A stretch of 64,000 bases of DNA, taken from positions 1-64,000 of the forward strand of contig NZ_JACBYP010000020.1 in the NCBI RefSeq assembly GCF_018982965.1. The letters run 5' to 3'. The notes beneath the pieces were generated by a model, which ran no database searches, had not been told where the DNA came from, and was given only the letters and a program-made list of their open reading frames with translations. The DNA comes from Streptomyces mayonensis (GTDB lineage: Bacteria; Actinomycetota; Actinomycetes; Streptomycetales; Streptomycetaceae). The first letter of the stretch is position 1. Each line of letters begins with the position of its first letter. Position numbers and translations under genes: made by a program. Shown here in pieces: positions 34,491-43,525 of the stretch.

Positions 34491-36770
34491 TCAGGCCCGT
34501 ATCGCGTAGACCTTGCCGGTGTAGCTGGAGAGGTAGACGGTGCCACCGTGGACCAGCGGTGTCGCGTGGACGGCCGTTTTGGTGGCGTACTGCCACACCG
34601 TGCCGCCGGTGTCGGCACGCAGCGCGTACAGGACGCCGTCACCGACGACGTAGACGGTGCCGTCCGCCGCGACGGCACGGGTGAGGTAGTCGTCGGCGAG
34701 GCGGCGTTCCCAGACCACCTCGCCGGTCTTCGCGTGCAGCGCGCGCAGCGTGTGCTGCTTCGGGGCCATCAGGTTGCTGACCAGGACGGTCTTGCCGGTC
34801 GTCGCCGGAGGTACGAAGACGGCGTCCTTCTCGCGGAACTCCCACAGCTTCTTCCCGGTGGCCGCGGACACGGCGTACACGGCGCCCTCGGTCAGACTGG
34901 GGCCGATGCCGCTGACGTAGACCGTGCCGTTGCCGACCGTCGGGGCGTACAGGGAGCGGCCGCCGGTGTCGAACCGCCAGCGCACGGCGCCGGTACCGGG
35001 GCGCAGGGCGCGGAGCACGCCCCCGAGGCCGGTGTACAGAGTGCCGTTCACCACGGTCACCGGCGTCTGGTCCTGGTCGCGTTCCTGGCTCCATCTCTCG
35101 GTGCCGGTCTTCGCGGAGGCCGCGTACAGCCAGGTGTGCGGCCGGTACCCCCTGCCCTCGGCGTCGACGCTGACGGTGTAGAGCGCCTCGCCGCGCACGG
35201 TCGGGTGGGCCTGGTCGCCGGCCGTGGACTGCACCCACAGCTTCTCGCCGGTTGCGGCGCGCAGTGCGTGGACGGTCCCGTCGACGCCGAGGTAGAGGGT
35301 CTTGCCCGCCGCGACGACCGCGGGATTGAGCCACTCCCACTTGTTGCCGGGAGCGTAGGTCCACTTCTTGGTGCCGTTGGCCGTGGACAGCGCGTACAGG
35401 GCGGTGCGTCCGGCCACGTGGAGCAGGCCCTGGACGACGGTGAGGTTCGCCGTCCCGTCGTCGGCCGTCTCGTCGTCCGCGTCGGCGACGGCGTACGACT
35501 TCCAGCGGAGGGTGCCGGGCCGTGGCGAGGACGGGCCGCCACCGGCAGCGGGTCCGTCGCCGGTGTCGGCCCGGCCCAGGCCGGAGAGCCAGCCTCCGGC
35601 ACCCAGCCCCGCCACGGCGGCGGCACCGGCGAGTCCGAACAGGGCGCGCCGTCGCGGGAGTCCGGTGGCCCGGCCCGAGGGCGGAGCGACCTGTGTCGTG
35701 CCCGCGGCGCCCGGCCCGGCTGGAGCGGCGACGCCTGCCGTGGTCGGCTGCTGCGGCAGAACCCGGCCTGCCGGGACTGCAGTCCCCGCCGGGCCTGCAG
35801 TCTCTGCCGGATTTGCCGTCGCCGCCGGGCCTGCCGTCCCCGCAATTCCTGCCGGACCGGGGAACGGCAGCGTGCCGCCGGCCTGCGGCAGCATCCGGGC
35901 GACCGGCGCCGGCAGCCAGTCGCCGTCAGGGGCGGAGGGCCTCGCGCCGACGCCTCCGGTGGCCCGGAAGAGCACGTCCGCCATGAGACGGTCCACGGCG
36001 GGGCGCCGCCCGGGGTCCTTCTCCAGACAGGACTCCACCAGGTCGCGCAGGGCCGCAGGGACGCCTTCGAGGGCGGGCGGCTCGTGCACCGTGCGGTAGG
36101 CGACGGCGTGCGACGCGCCGCTTCCGAACGGCCCGTTGCCGGTGGCCGCGTACACCAGTACGGCTCCCAGGGCGAAGACGTCCGTGGCGGGACCCGTCCC
36201 CGCGCCCGTGATCTGTTCCGGGGACATGTAGCCGGGGGTGCCGACGATCGTGCCCGTCTGCGTCAGGGCGGTGGCCTCGCTGACGGCCGAGATCCCGAAG
36301 TCGATGACCCGGGGCCCGTTCGATGCGAGGAGGATGTTCGACGGCTTCAGATCCCGGTGCACCACACCGGCCGCATGAATCTGCGTCAGCGCCTCGGCCA
36401 GGCCCGCTCCGAGCCGCAGCACGTGGCTCACGGGCCACGGTCCGTGCGCCTCGACGGCCGCACCGAGCGCCGTGCCCTGCACGAACTCCGTGGCCAGCCA
36501 CGGCGGGGCTCCGGCCGGGTCCGCGTCGACCACTCCGGCGGTGAAGGCGCCGTTCACGCGGCGTGCGGCGGTCACCTCCCGGGCGAACCGGCGCTGGAAG
36601 CCGGTCTCCTCGGCGAGATCCGGCCGGACGACCTTGACCGCGGCCGTTCGGCCCGTGGGCGACCGCCCGAGGTACACGCTGCCCATACCGCCCGAACCGA
36701 GCCTGGCCAGCAGCCGGTACGGCCCGACCTGCTCCGGGTCGGTCGCCCGCAACGCCGAGAAGGCCTCCAC
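34491..36770 (-). CDS. Membrane Ser/Thr protein kinase with extracellular PQQ-like beta-propeller
   Basis: 759 residues from GTG 36770. Kinase domain about 15-268: GSGGMGSVY glycine loop, Lys46 in AAVKVV, HRDLKPSN with Asp140, DFG at 157-159, and GTPGYMSPEQ. A Pro/Ala-rich linker (about 280-372) with PAG/AGTAGPAA repeats leads to one transmembrane helix about 376-397 after PRRRALF. The outer part (about 420-759) is a beta-propeller of PQQ-type repeats (for example LYALRADTGGTVWQYATKTAVHATPLVHGGTVYLSS). The propeller likely binds an extracellular ligand. It has no adjacent partner gene; the alpha/beta hydrolase upstream is read in the same direction but starts over 100 bp away. Confidence 0.95.
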   Translation of the reverse strand: MEAFSALRATDPEQVGPYRLLARLGSGGMGSVYLGRSPTGRTAAVKVVRPDLAEETGFQRRFAREVTAARRVNGAFTAGVVDADPAGAPPWLATEFVQGTALGAAVEAHGPWPVSHVLRLGAGLAEALTQIHAAGVVHRDLKPSNILLASNGPRVIDFGISAVSEATALTQTGTIVGTPGYMSPEQITGAGTGPATDVFALGAVLVYAATGNGPFGSGASHAVAYRTVHEPPALEGVPAALRDLVESCLEKDPGRRPAVDRLMADVLFRATGGVGARPSAPDGDWLPAPVARMLPQAGGTLPFPGPAGIAGTAGPAATANPAETAGPAGTAVPAGRVLPQQPTTAGVAAPAGPGAAGTTQVAPPSGRATGLPRRRALFGLAGAAAVAGLGAGGWLSGLGRADTGDGPAAGGGPSSPRPGTLRWKSYAVADADDETADDGTANLTVVQGLLHVAGRTALYALSTANGTKKWTYAPGNKWEWLNPAVVAAGKTLYLGVDGTVHALRAATGEKLWVQSTAGDQAHPTVRGEALYTVSVDAEGRGYRPHTWLYAASAKTGTERWSQERDQDQTPVTVVNGTLYTGLGGVLRALRPGTGAVRWRFDTGGRSLYAPTVGNGTVYVSGIGPSLTEGAVYAVSAATGKKLWEFREKDAVFVPPATTGKTVLVSNLMAPKQHTLRALHAKTGEVVWERRLADDYLTRAVAADGTVYVVGDGVLYALRADTGGTVWQYATKTAVHATPLVHGGTVYLSSYTGKVYAIRA

Positions 36771-36890
36771 CCGATTCTTCCCCCTCCAAGACCCCCGAAC
36801 ATCAACTCAGGTGCCAGCATGCCATGTTGACGTGAACTCCCGGCGCGGTGAGCGACGCCTGCGCCCCTCCTGCCGTACCTGCTGCCGTGC

Positions 36891-37589
36891 TCAGAGCAGA
36901 CTCGTGACGACGTCCGCGACGGTCCGCGGCCGGGACAGGAACGGGTGGTGGCCGGCCTCCACCTCGACGACGTCGTCGGCGCGGCGGGCGAACTCGCGCT
37001 GCGCCGCCACCGGGGTGCCCCGGTCCTGGGTGCACACCACGTACGTCGTGGGCAGGCTGTGCCATGCGGCCGCACGTACGGGCTGTTGGGTGACCGCCAG
37101 CGTCTGCGGGACCAGGAGGGCCGCGGCCCGGCGGGCGATGTCCGGCGGACAGTCCTGGGCGAACGTCTCGGTGAACAGTTCCGGCCGTGCGGTGAACGTG
37201 CCGCCGTCGGGGTCGAAGTTCAGGTACGGCGGTGGCGTGTCGGCGCCGAACGTCGACAGCGACTCGCCGGGCTCGGGCAGGTAGCTCGACACGAGCACCA
37301 GGTGACGTACCGTCCCGGCGCCCGCCGCCGCCTCGGCGGCGACGATGCCCCCGTAGCTGTGCGCCACGACCACGACCGGCTCGTCCTTCTCGTCCAGGAC
37401 GGCGCGCACCGCGGTGACGTCCTCGGGGAGCCCGGGGCCCCGCGGTCCGGCCGGCCGGTCGCCCTCACCGCAACTGGGCAGGGCCGGAGCGACACTGCCG
37501 ATGCCGTGCTCCGCCAGGGCCGCGGCGGCCCGGTGCCACCACCACGACCCGTCACGCACGCACGCCCCGTGGACGAACACCACACGCAT
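36891..37589 (-). CDS. Alpha/beta hydrolase
   Basis: 232 residues from ATG 37589, chosen for GGAGGAAG directly upstream; ATG 37601 is a second option. The hydrolase fold is shown by VFVHGACVRDGSWWW (oxyanion loop), the nucleophile elbow AHSYGGIVAAEA (Ser), and the C-terminal His in VEAGHHPFLSRP. It resembles plant esterase/hydroxynitrile-lyase-like proteins found in many actinomycetes. It is divergent from the TetR gene, with a perfect 14-bp palindrome between them, so the regulator probably represses it. Confidence 0.93.
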   Translation of the reverse strand: MRVVFVHGACVRDGSWWWHRAAAALAEHGIGSVAPALPSCGEGDRPAGPRGPGLPEDVTAVRAVLDEKDEPVVVVAHSYGGIVAAEAAAGAGTVRHLVLVSSYLPEPGESLSTFGADTPPPYLNFDPDGGTFTARPELFTETFAQDCPPDIARRAAALLVPQTLAVTQQPVRAAAWHSLPTTYVVCTQDRGTPVAAQREFARRADDVVEVEAGHHPFLSRPRTVADVVTSLL

Positions 37590-37647
37590 CTCTTCCTCCA
37601 TTGATCCGGCGATCCGGAGATCCGGGGCTCCGGCCCCCTGTGGCCAA

Positions 37648-37661
37648 CGGTAGACGTACCG
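37648..37661. promoter_or_regulatory. CGGTA-GACG-TACCG palindrome, likely TetR operator
   Basis: The two five-base arms are perfect inverted copies around GACG. It lies 25 bp before the TetR start and 58 bp before the divergent hydrolase start, in a 96-bp intergenic space that must contain both promoters. The location and symmetry fit a TetR dimer site. Confidence 0.55.
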
Positions 37662-37685
37662 AGAATTACGTGAAAAAGTGCGGCG

Positions 37686-38297
37686 ATGGGACGGCACAAG
37701 CAGCCCGAGATCCGCGGCCGGATCCTCGACGCCTGCGTGGACCACGCGCTCGCGCACGGACTGCCCGACCGCCTCGAGCCGTTGGCCGTGGCGTCCGGTA
37801 CCTCGTCCCGGATGCTGATCTACCACTTCGGCACCCGGGACGAACTGCTGCGGGAGATCCTGGGCCGGGCGCGGCGGCGCCAGCGCGACTTCTTCGGGGA
37901 ACTGCTCTCCCCGCGGACCGGCGAGCCCTATCCGGCCACGCTGCGACGTGCCTGGCAGGTCATGACGGGCCCGGCGGGCCGCCCCTACCTCAGCATGTTC
38001 GGCAGGCTCCGCGAGGACGCCGAGCAGCGGCTGTGGCCGGGTTTTCGCCGCGAGTCCACCACGGACTGGCTGCAACCGCTGGAGGACGGCATGCGGAGCG
38101 TCGGCCGTCCCGAACTCGGCACCCTCGTCCTCGCGGTCGTCCGCGGTCTCATCATGGACCTCGAGACCACGGGTGACGCGGCGCGGGCCGACCGGGCCTT
38201 CGACGACTTCCTGGCCGCCCTCGGCCCCCTCACCACCGGACGGCACCCGTCGGACGGTCCGGCGGGGAGCTCGTCCTCCTCCGGCACCACGGGGTGA
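37686..38297 (+). CDS. TetR-family transcriptional regulator
   Basis: 203 residues, ATG 37686 with a weak GAAAAAG upstream. The N-terminal helix-turn-helix is clear: IRGRILDACVDHALAHGLPDRLEPLAVASGTSSRMLIYHFGTRDELLREIL. The C-terminal part carries the ligand domain and a Ser-rich tail. It is divergent from the alpha/beta hydrolase and probably controls it through the palindrome at 37648-37661. Confidence 0.95.
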   Translation: MGRHKQPEIRGRILDACVDHALAHGLPDRLEPLAVASGTSSRMLIYHFGTRDELLREILGRARRRQRDFFGELLSPRTGEPYPATLRRAWQVMTGPAGRPYLSMFGRLREDAEQRLWPGFRRESTTDWLQPLEDGMRSVGRPELGTLVLAVVRGLIMDLETTGDAARADRAFDDFLAALGPLTTGRHPSDGPAGSSSSSGTTG

Positions 38298-38332
38298 CTC
38301 CCGGCCCCCGCCCGGCACCGCGGCCGACGGAG

Positions 38333-38357
38333 GGCGGGGACGCAGCGTGTCCCCGCC
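38333..38357. terminator. Strong bidirectional hairpin between the TetR and KdgD genes
   Basis: GGCGGGGAC (38333-38341) and GTCCCCGCC (38349-38357) are perfect complements around a 7-base loop. It lies between the TetR stop (38297) and the facing KdgD stop (38367), so it can serve both strands. Confidence 0.75.
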
Positions 38358-38366
38358 GCGGAACCG

Positions 38367-39284
38367 TTACGCCGACACCCGGGCGACCAGGGCCGACAGT
38401 TCCTCGTACTCCTGCTCGGTCAGGTCCGTCAGCGGCGGCCGGACCGGGCCCGCGCCGTGACCGGTGGCGGTCATGCCCGCCTTGACGATGCTCACCGCGT
38501 AGCCCGCCCGCCGGTTGCGGATCTCGGTGTACGGCAGGACGAACTCCGACAGCATCCGGGTCACGTCGTCCTGGCGCAGTGCGCGTACGGCGGCGTAGAA
38601 GTCCAGGGCGAACCCGGGCAGGAAGTTGAAGATGGCCGAGGAGTAGGTGGTCACGCCCAGTTGGAGGTAGGGGAGCGCGTACGTCTCCGCGGTGGGCAGG
38701 CCCCCGATGTAGGTGAGGCGGTCGCCGAGCCGGGCGTGGACGCGGGTGATGGTGTCGATGTCGCCCACGCCGTCCTTGTAGCCGACCAGGTTCGGGCAGC
38801 GGTCCGCCAGGCGGGCGACGACGTCGGCGGAGTAGACCGCGTTGGCGCGGCTGTAGACGACCACGCCCAGGGACGTGGCCCGGCACACCTCCTCGACGTG
38901 CCGCGCGAGACCCTCCGGCGACGCCTCGGTGAGGTACGGCGGGAAGAGCAGGATGCCGTCGGCGCCCGCGCGCTCGGCGGCGGCGGCGAACTCGACCGCG
39001 GTGGCGGTGCCGTAGCCCGCCGGGGCGAGGATCGGGGTGCCCTCGGGTGCGCTCCGCACGGCCGCGGTGACGACCCGTTCGACCTCGGCCGGCGTCAGGG
39101 AGAAGAACTCGCCGGTGCCGCCGGCCGCGAAGAGGCCTCCGACGTCGTACTCGCCGAGGCGGACGATGTTCTCGCGGTAGGCGTCCTCGTCGAAGGAGAG
39201 GTCGTCGCGGAAGTGGGTCACGGGGAACGACAGCAGCCCGGAGCCGATGCGGCGGCCGAGCTCTGCGGGGGAGAAGGACGTCAT
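38367..39284 (-). CDS. kdgD: 5-dehydro-4-deoxyglucarate dehydratase (KdgD)
   Basis: 305 residues, ATG 39284 behind AGGAG. It belongs to the DapA/NAL superfamily: [29 protein letters not shown] and [15 protein letters not shown] with the Schiff-base Lys170. The SRAN loop and overall pattern match KdgD, which turns 5-keto-4-deoxyglucarate into 2-oxoglutarate semialdehyde with loss of water and CO2. It lies next to two aldarate dehydratase genes that make exactly this substrate, which supports the call. An aldehyde dehydrogenase to finish the route is not in this window. Confidence 0.9.
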   Translation of the reverse strand: MTSFSPAELGRRIGSGLLSFPVTHFRDDLSFDEDAYRENIVRLGEYDVGGLFAAGGTGEFFSLTPAEVERVVTAAVRSAPEGTPILAPAGYGTATAVEFAAAAERAGADGILLFPPYLTEASPEGLARHVEEVCRATSLGVVVYSRANAVYSADVVARLADRCPNLVGYKDGVGDIDTITRVHARLGDRLTYIGGLPTAETYALPYLQLGVTTYSSAIFNFLPGFALDFYAAVRALRQDDVTRMLSEFVLPYTEIRNRRAGYAVSIVKAGMTATGHGAGPVRPPLTDLTEQEYEELSALVARVSA

Positions 39285-39514
39285 GGACTGCTCCTGAGTG
39301 AGTCGTACATGGAGATGCGAGGGGATGCGAGGGGTTGCGTGGGAATGCGAGGGGAGGCGAGGGACGCGGGGACGGCGCGGCTGTCCGTGTCGGCGCCGCC
39401 CGCGCCGGGTTCCGGAGGGAAGGTCGGTCCGGAACGGTGCCGGGCCGGAAGGAAGTCGGCCCGGAGGGGACGGAGGGGACGGAGGGGACGGTGGGGACGG
39501 TGGGGACGGTGGGG
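39285..39514. repeat. 230 bp spacer with G-rich repeats, including six 9-bp units
   Basis: GGAGGGGAC occurs three times (39463-39489), then GGTGGGGAC twice and GGTGGGGTC once (39490-39516), the last one running into the stop codon of the dehydratase gene. Near the KdgD start GATGCGAGGG is repeated (39313-39357). The transcript strand is C-rich. No gene is seen here. Confidence 0.8.
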
Positions 39515-40732
39515 TCAGGGACGGGTGCCGGCCTCGTGCGTGGCGACGGTCCAGGCGCGGGCCCGGTCGCTGAGGGTGAAGCCGAGGCCGGGGCGGCCGG
39601 AGACGTGCATGCGGCCGTCGCGGATCTCCAGGCGCTCGTTGAACAGGGGCTCCAGCCAGTCGAAGTGCTCCACCCACGGCTCGGTCGGGTAGGCCGCGGC
39701 CAGGTGCAGGTGGATCTCCATGGCGAAGTGCGGCGCGAGCTGGAGGCGGTGGTGCTCGGCGAGCGCGGCGAGCTTGAGGAACTGGGTGATGCCGCCGATG
39801 CGGGGCGCGTCGGGCTGGACGACGTCGGCGGCGCCGTGGCGGATCAGTTCCATGTGCTCGGCGACACTGGAGAGCATCTCGCCGGTGGCGACGGGGGTGT
39901 CCAGGGCGGCGGCGAGCGCGGCGTGGCCCTGGGCGTCGTAGGCGTCGAGGGGTTCCTCGATCCAGGTGAGGCCGAAGGGCTCCAGGGCGCGGCCCATGCG
40001 CTGCGCGGTCGGCCGGTCCCACTGCTGGTTGGCGTCGACCATGAGCGGTACGCCGTCGCCGATGTGCTCGCGCACCGCCGTGAGACGGGCCAGGTCGTAC
40101 TTCCCGTCGGGGTGGCCGACCTTGAGCTTGATGCCGCCGATGCCGCTTTCGAGGGAGGCGGTGGCGTTCTCCAGGACCTGCTCGGTGGGCGTGTGCAGGA
40201 AGCCCCCGGAGGTGTTGTAGCAGCGCACCGAGTCGCGGTGCGCGCCGAGGAGTTTGGCCAGGGGCAGGCCGGCCCGCTTGGCCTTCAGGTCCCACAGGGC
40301 GATGTCGAAGGCCGCGACCGCCTGGGTGGCGAGGCCGCTGCGGCCCACCGAGGCGCCGGCCCAGACGAGCTTCGTCCAGAGCCTGCCGATGTCGCTCGGG
40401 TCCTCGCCGAGCAGTTCCCCGGCGATCTCCCTGGCGTGGGCGAACTGACCCGGCCCGCCGGCCCGCTTCGAGTAGCCGAAGCCGATGCCCTCGTGCCCCT
40501 GCTCGGTCGCGACCTCCACGAAGAGGAAGGCGACCTCCGTCATGGGCTTCTGACGGCCGGTGAAGACCTTCGCGTCGCTGATCGGCGTCGTGAGCGGCAG
40601 TGTCACCGACGAGAGACGGAGCCAGGAGATCCGGTCGAGGACGGCCTCGCCACCGGTCCGGGCGACGGGAAGTGCGGTGGAGGGCCCGGCGGAGCAGGCG
40701 GTGGGGGATGTCGTGTTCGTCGTGCTCACCAC
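39515..40732 (-). CDS. L-talarate/galactarate dehydratase (enolase superfamily)
   Basis: 405 residues from GTG 40732 (a second GTG directly follows). By memory it is very similar to the Salmonella talarate/galactarate dehydratase: [48 protein letters not shown] with Lys202/Lys204, [25 protein letters not shown], and [18 protein letters not shown] with His335. The spacing between the Lys and His matches the Salmonella enzyme at an offset of seven. The product is 5-keto-4-deoxyglucarate, which KdgD consumes. It is divergent from a LysR gene. A likely promoter lies at 40811-40782. Confidence 0.93.
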   Translation of the reverse strand: MVSTTNTTSPTACSAGPSTALPVARTGGEAVLDRISWLRLSSVTLPLTTPISDAKVFTGRQKPMTEVAFLFVEVATEQGHEGIGFGYSKRAGGPGQFAHAREIAGELLGEDPSDIGRLWTKLVWAGASVGRSGLATQAVAAFDIALWDLKAKRAGLPLAKLLGAHRDSVRCYNTSGGFLHTPTEQVLENATASLESGIGGIKLKVGHPDGKYDLARLTAVREHIGDGVPLMVDANQQWDRPTAQRMGRALEPFGLTWIEEPLDAYDAQGHAALAAALDTPVATGEMLSSVAEHMELIRHGAADVVQPDAPRIGGITQFLKLAALAEHHRLQLAPHFAMEIHLHLAAAYPTEPWVEHFDWLEPLFNERLEIRDGRMHVSGRPGLGFTLSDRARAWTVATHEAGTRP

Positions 40733-40781
40733 TTCATGTCCGTACGTCGTGCGCCCCTGGAGGCGAGGCGGTCACCGCCAG

Positions 40782-40811
40782 ACGCTACGGTCGCGAATGA
40801 TTCACGTCCAA
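40782..40811 (-). promoter_or_regulatory. Candidate sigma70-type promoter for the galactarate dehydratase operon
   Basis: On the minus strand TTGGAC, an 18-base spacer, and TAGCGT give a good housekeeping promoter match. The -10 ends about 50 bp upstream of the GTG start. TGGATCCA at 40821-40828 is a palindrome directly upstream of the -35 and is a possible LysR site. Confidence 0.5.
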
Positions 40812-40848
40812 CACAGCTTTTGGATCCATCAATACCTGGAGCGCATCA

Positions 40849-41724
40849 GTGTTCACTCTGGCCCAGCTGACGAGTTTTGTGGCGGTCGCGGAAGAACTGC
40901 ACTTCACCCGTGCCGCGGAGCGGCTGAGCATGACGCAGCCGCCGCTGAGCCGGCAGATCCAGCTGCTGGAGAACGAGCTGCGCGTGCAACTGCTCGACCG
41001 GACCAACCGGACGGTGCGGCTGACCCCCGCGGGCCGGGCGTTCCTGGTGGAGGCGCGTCGCATCCTGCGCCAGTCCGAGCATGCCGCGCTCGCCGTGCGC
41101 CGCGTGTCCACCGGCGAGGTCGGCGCCATCGCCGTCGGGTTCACGGCCGCCAGTTCCTACTCGGCCCTCGGCGACCTCCTCCACACCGCGCAGGCGGCCC
41201 TGCCGGGCGTGGAGATCCAGCTCCAGGAACTCGTCACCCGGGACCAGCTCAAGGCCCTGGGGGAGGGCTCGCTCGACCTCGGTCTGGTACGGCCCATGAG
41301 CACCGGTGCGGACCTCCTCTCGCGCCCGGCGGTGCGGGAGGGCCTGCTGGCCGCCCTGCCCGCCGGACACCGGGCGGCCGGCGGACGGGGACCGATGCCC
41401 CTGGGGGAGCTGGCCGGCGAGGACTTCCTGATGTACTCGCCGATCGAGGCCCGTTACTTCCACGAGTTGCTGGTCGGCATCTTCCGCGCCGTCGACGTCC
41501 GGCCGACGTTCACCCAGTACCTCGCGCAGGTGCACAGCATCCTGGCCCTGGTCAGCGGGGGCTGGGGCCTCGCCCTGGTGCCCGAGAGCGCGTCCCTGAT
41601 GCGCCACGGCGGGATCGTCTTCCGCGAGGTCGACCTGCCGGACCCGAAGCCGGTCGAACTGAACCTGGTGTGGCGCGCCACCAACGACAACCCGGCTCTG
41701 GACGCGCTCCTGCGGCATCTCTGA
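40849..41724 (+). CDS. LysR-family regulator of the aldarate locus
   Basis: 291 residues, GTG 40849 with GGAG about nine bases upstream. The helix-turn-helix is typical: FTLAQLTSFVAVAEELHFTRAAERLSMTQPPLSRQIQLLENELRVQLLDRTNRTVRL. It is divergent from the galactarate dehydratase and KdgD genes and precedes the GntP permease and glucarate dehydratase genes. It likely senses an aldarate or its dehydration product and controls both wings. Confidence 0.95.
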   Translation: MFTLAQLTSFVAVAEELHFTRAAERLSMTQPPLSRQIQLLENELRVQLLDRTNRTVRLTPAGRAFLVEARRILRQSEHAALAVRRVSTGEVGAIAVGFTAASSYSALGDLLHTAQAALPGVEIQLQELVTRDQLKALGEGSLDLGLVRPMSTGADLLSRPAVREGLLAALPAGHRAAGGRGPMPLGELAGEDFLMYSPIEARYFHELLVGIFRAVDVRPTFTQYLAQVHSILALVSGGWGLALVPESASLMRHGGIVFREVDLPDPKPVELNLVWRATNDNPALDALLRHL

Positions 41725-41817
41725 CATCCGCTCCGACGCCCACTCCGACATCCGCCCGACACCCGTCCGCCACGCCACGGCCATGCGGCGGCGCGCCATG
41801 ATCATTCAAGAAAGGTA

Positions 41818-41845
41818 TTGCAAGCTACAAAATTCGACATAGACG
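41818..41845 (+). promoter_or_regulatory. Candidate promoter for the GntP-glucarate dehydratase operon
   Basis: TTGCAA, a 16-base spacer, and TAGACG lie in an AT-rich island unlike the surroundings. TTGCAA is itself palindromic. It is about 300 bp before the permease start, which leaves a long leader containing a 40-codon open frame. Confidence 0.4.
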
Positions 41846-41945
41846 TGCATCGGAGAGATCCCTACCGTCATCTCAGTCACCGGTTCCGTGGCTCGGACCA
41901 CTCGCGGCGCCGCTGCCGCTTCCCCCCAGGCCCAGGAGATCGACC

Positions 41946-42068
41946 ATGTCCGCTCCAGCCCGGCAGGACGGGCCGGCCGGCGCCGCGACCGACCGCGGCC
42001 GCACCCCGGCCACGATCGCCACCGCCACCGCCACCGGCACCGGCACCGGCACGCGGCACAGACGCTGA
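41946..42068 (+). CDS. Possible 40-residue small protein in the GntP leader
   Basis: ATG 41946 is preceded by CAGGAG at a spacing of about seven bases, one of the best ribosome binding sites in the window. The frame runs to TGA at 42066-42068. The product would be Ala/Thr/Gly-rich ([10 protein letters not shown] onward) with an alternating Ala-Thr then Gly-Thr stretch and a basic tail RHRR. Its GC-rich triplet repeats could instead be non-coding. A leader or upstream frame with a regulatory role is also possible. It lies 69 bp before the permease start. No homologue is recognised. Confidence 0.3.
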   Translation: MSAPARQDGPAGAATDRGRTPATIATATATGTGTGTRHRR

Positions 42069-42137
42069 CACCGTCGCCCGCCACCCCACGCCGTCAGGTT
42101 CGGCCGCCCGTCCCACAGTTCAAAGGGGAGCTGAGAC

Positions 42138-43475
42138 ATGCCACTCGTCGTAGTCGGAATCAGCGTACTGGTCCTGCTGTTGCTGATGACCCGGCTGAAA
42201 CTCAACGGCTTCGCGGCCCTGCTCCTCGTGGCCGTGGGCGTCGCCGTGGTGCAGGGCATACCCGTCGCCGAGATACCCGACGTCCTCTCGGAGGGCATCG
42301 GCGGGCAGATCGGCGACACCATGCTCGTCATCGGGCTCGGTGCCATGGTCGGCCGGATCATGGGCGACTCCGGCGCCGCCCAGCGCATCGCCGGCACGAT
42401 GCTCGACGCCTTCGGACCACGCTGGGTGCAGGTCGCCATGGTGGCCACCTCGATGCTCATCGGCGTGACGATGTTCTACGAGGTGGCCTTCGTCATCATC
42501 GTGCCCATCGCCTTCACCCTGGTCCGCGTCACCAGGGCGAACCTGCTGTGGGTCGGTCTGCCGATGTCGATCGCCCTGTCCACGATGCACAGCTTCCTGC
42601 CGCCGCACCCCGGCCCCACCGCCGTCGCCGCGACCTTCCACGCCTCCGTCGGACTGACCCTGTTCTACGGACTGTTCATCGCCGTCCCGATCGGCGCGTT
42701 CATCGCGCTGCTCTGGCCGCGGCTGCCGTTCGTGCGGGCCATGTCGCCCTCCATACCCAAGGGCCTGGTCAGCGAGCGCGAGTTCACCGACGAGGAGATG
42801 CCCGGCCTCGGCTGGTCGCTGCTCGTCGCGCTCTTCCCCGTCGTCCTGATCGCCGGCGCCGCCGTGATCGACATGGCCGACTCCGACGAGACACCGCTGC
42901 TGCACACCGTCGCGTTCCTCGGCTCCGCGCCGGTCGCCCTGCTGCTCACCCTGTGCCTGGCCGTCTGGGCCTTCGGGCCGAGGATCGGCCGGAGCCTCGC
43001 GGACGTCAGCGCCTCCTGCGGCTCCGCGGCCCAGGCGATGGCCATGATCCTCCTGGTGATCGGTGCCGGCGGAGCCTTCAAGAACGTCCTCGTCGAGGGC
43101 GGCATCTCCGACTACATCAAGGACGTCACCGGCGGCTGGTCCGTCTCGCCGATCATCCTCGCCTGGCTCATCGCGGTCATCCTCCGCATCGCCCTCGGCT
43201 CGGCGACGGTCGCCGTCGTCACGGCCTCCGGAGTGGTGCTGCCCATGGTCGCCGGAGGCGGGGTGAGCCCCGAGATCATGGTGCTCGCCGTCTCCTGCGG
43301 GTCGATCGCCTTCTCGCACGTCAACGACCCCGGCTTCTGGCTGTTCAAGGAGTACTTCAACCTCTCGGTCACCCAGGCGATCAAGGTCCGCACCAGCTAC
43401 ACGACGGTCCTGTCGGTCCTCGGCCTGGGCGGCGTCCTCATCATGGAACAGATCGTCGACGGCATCGGCCTGTGA
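42138..43475 (+). CDS. GntP-family gluconate/aldarate:H+ symporter
   Basis: 445 residues, ATG 42138 behind GGGGAG. Around twelve to fourteen membrane segments; signature stretches are [54 protein letters not shown] and [21 protein letters not shown], all typical of GntP. Known members carry gluconate, idonate or glycerate. The next gene is glucarate dehydratase (50 bp away), so glucarate or related acids are the expected cargo. Confidence 0.93.
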   Translation: MPLVVVGISVLVLLLLMTRLKLNGFAALLLVAVGVAVVQGIPVAEIPDVLSEGIGGQIGDTMLVIGLGAMVGRIMGDSGAAQRIAGTMLDAFGPRWVQVAMVATSMLIGVTMFYEVAFVIIVPIAFTLVRVTRANLLWVGLPMSIALSTMHSFLPPHPGPTAVAATFHASVGLTLFYGLFIAVPIGAFIALLWPRLPFVRAMSPSIPKGLVSEREFTDEEMPGLGWSLLVALFPVVLIAGAAVIDMADSDETPLLHTVAFLGSAPVALLLTLCLAVWAFGPRIGRSLADVSASCGSAAQAMAMILLVIGAGGAFKNVLVEGGISDYIKDVTGGWSVSPIILAWLIAVILRIALGSATVAVVTASGVVLPMVAGGGVSPEIMVLAVSCGSIAFSHVNDPGFWLFKEYFNLSVTQAIKVRTSYTTVLSVLGLGGVLIMEQIVDGIGL

Positions 43476-43525
43476 CCCCCGCCGCACCCTCGAACCCGCC
43501 CGCACACAAGGAGTCCGAAGCAGCC

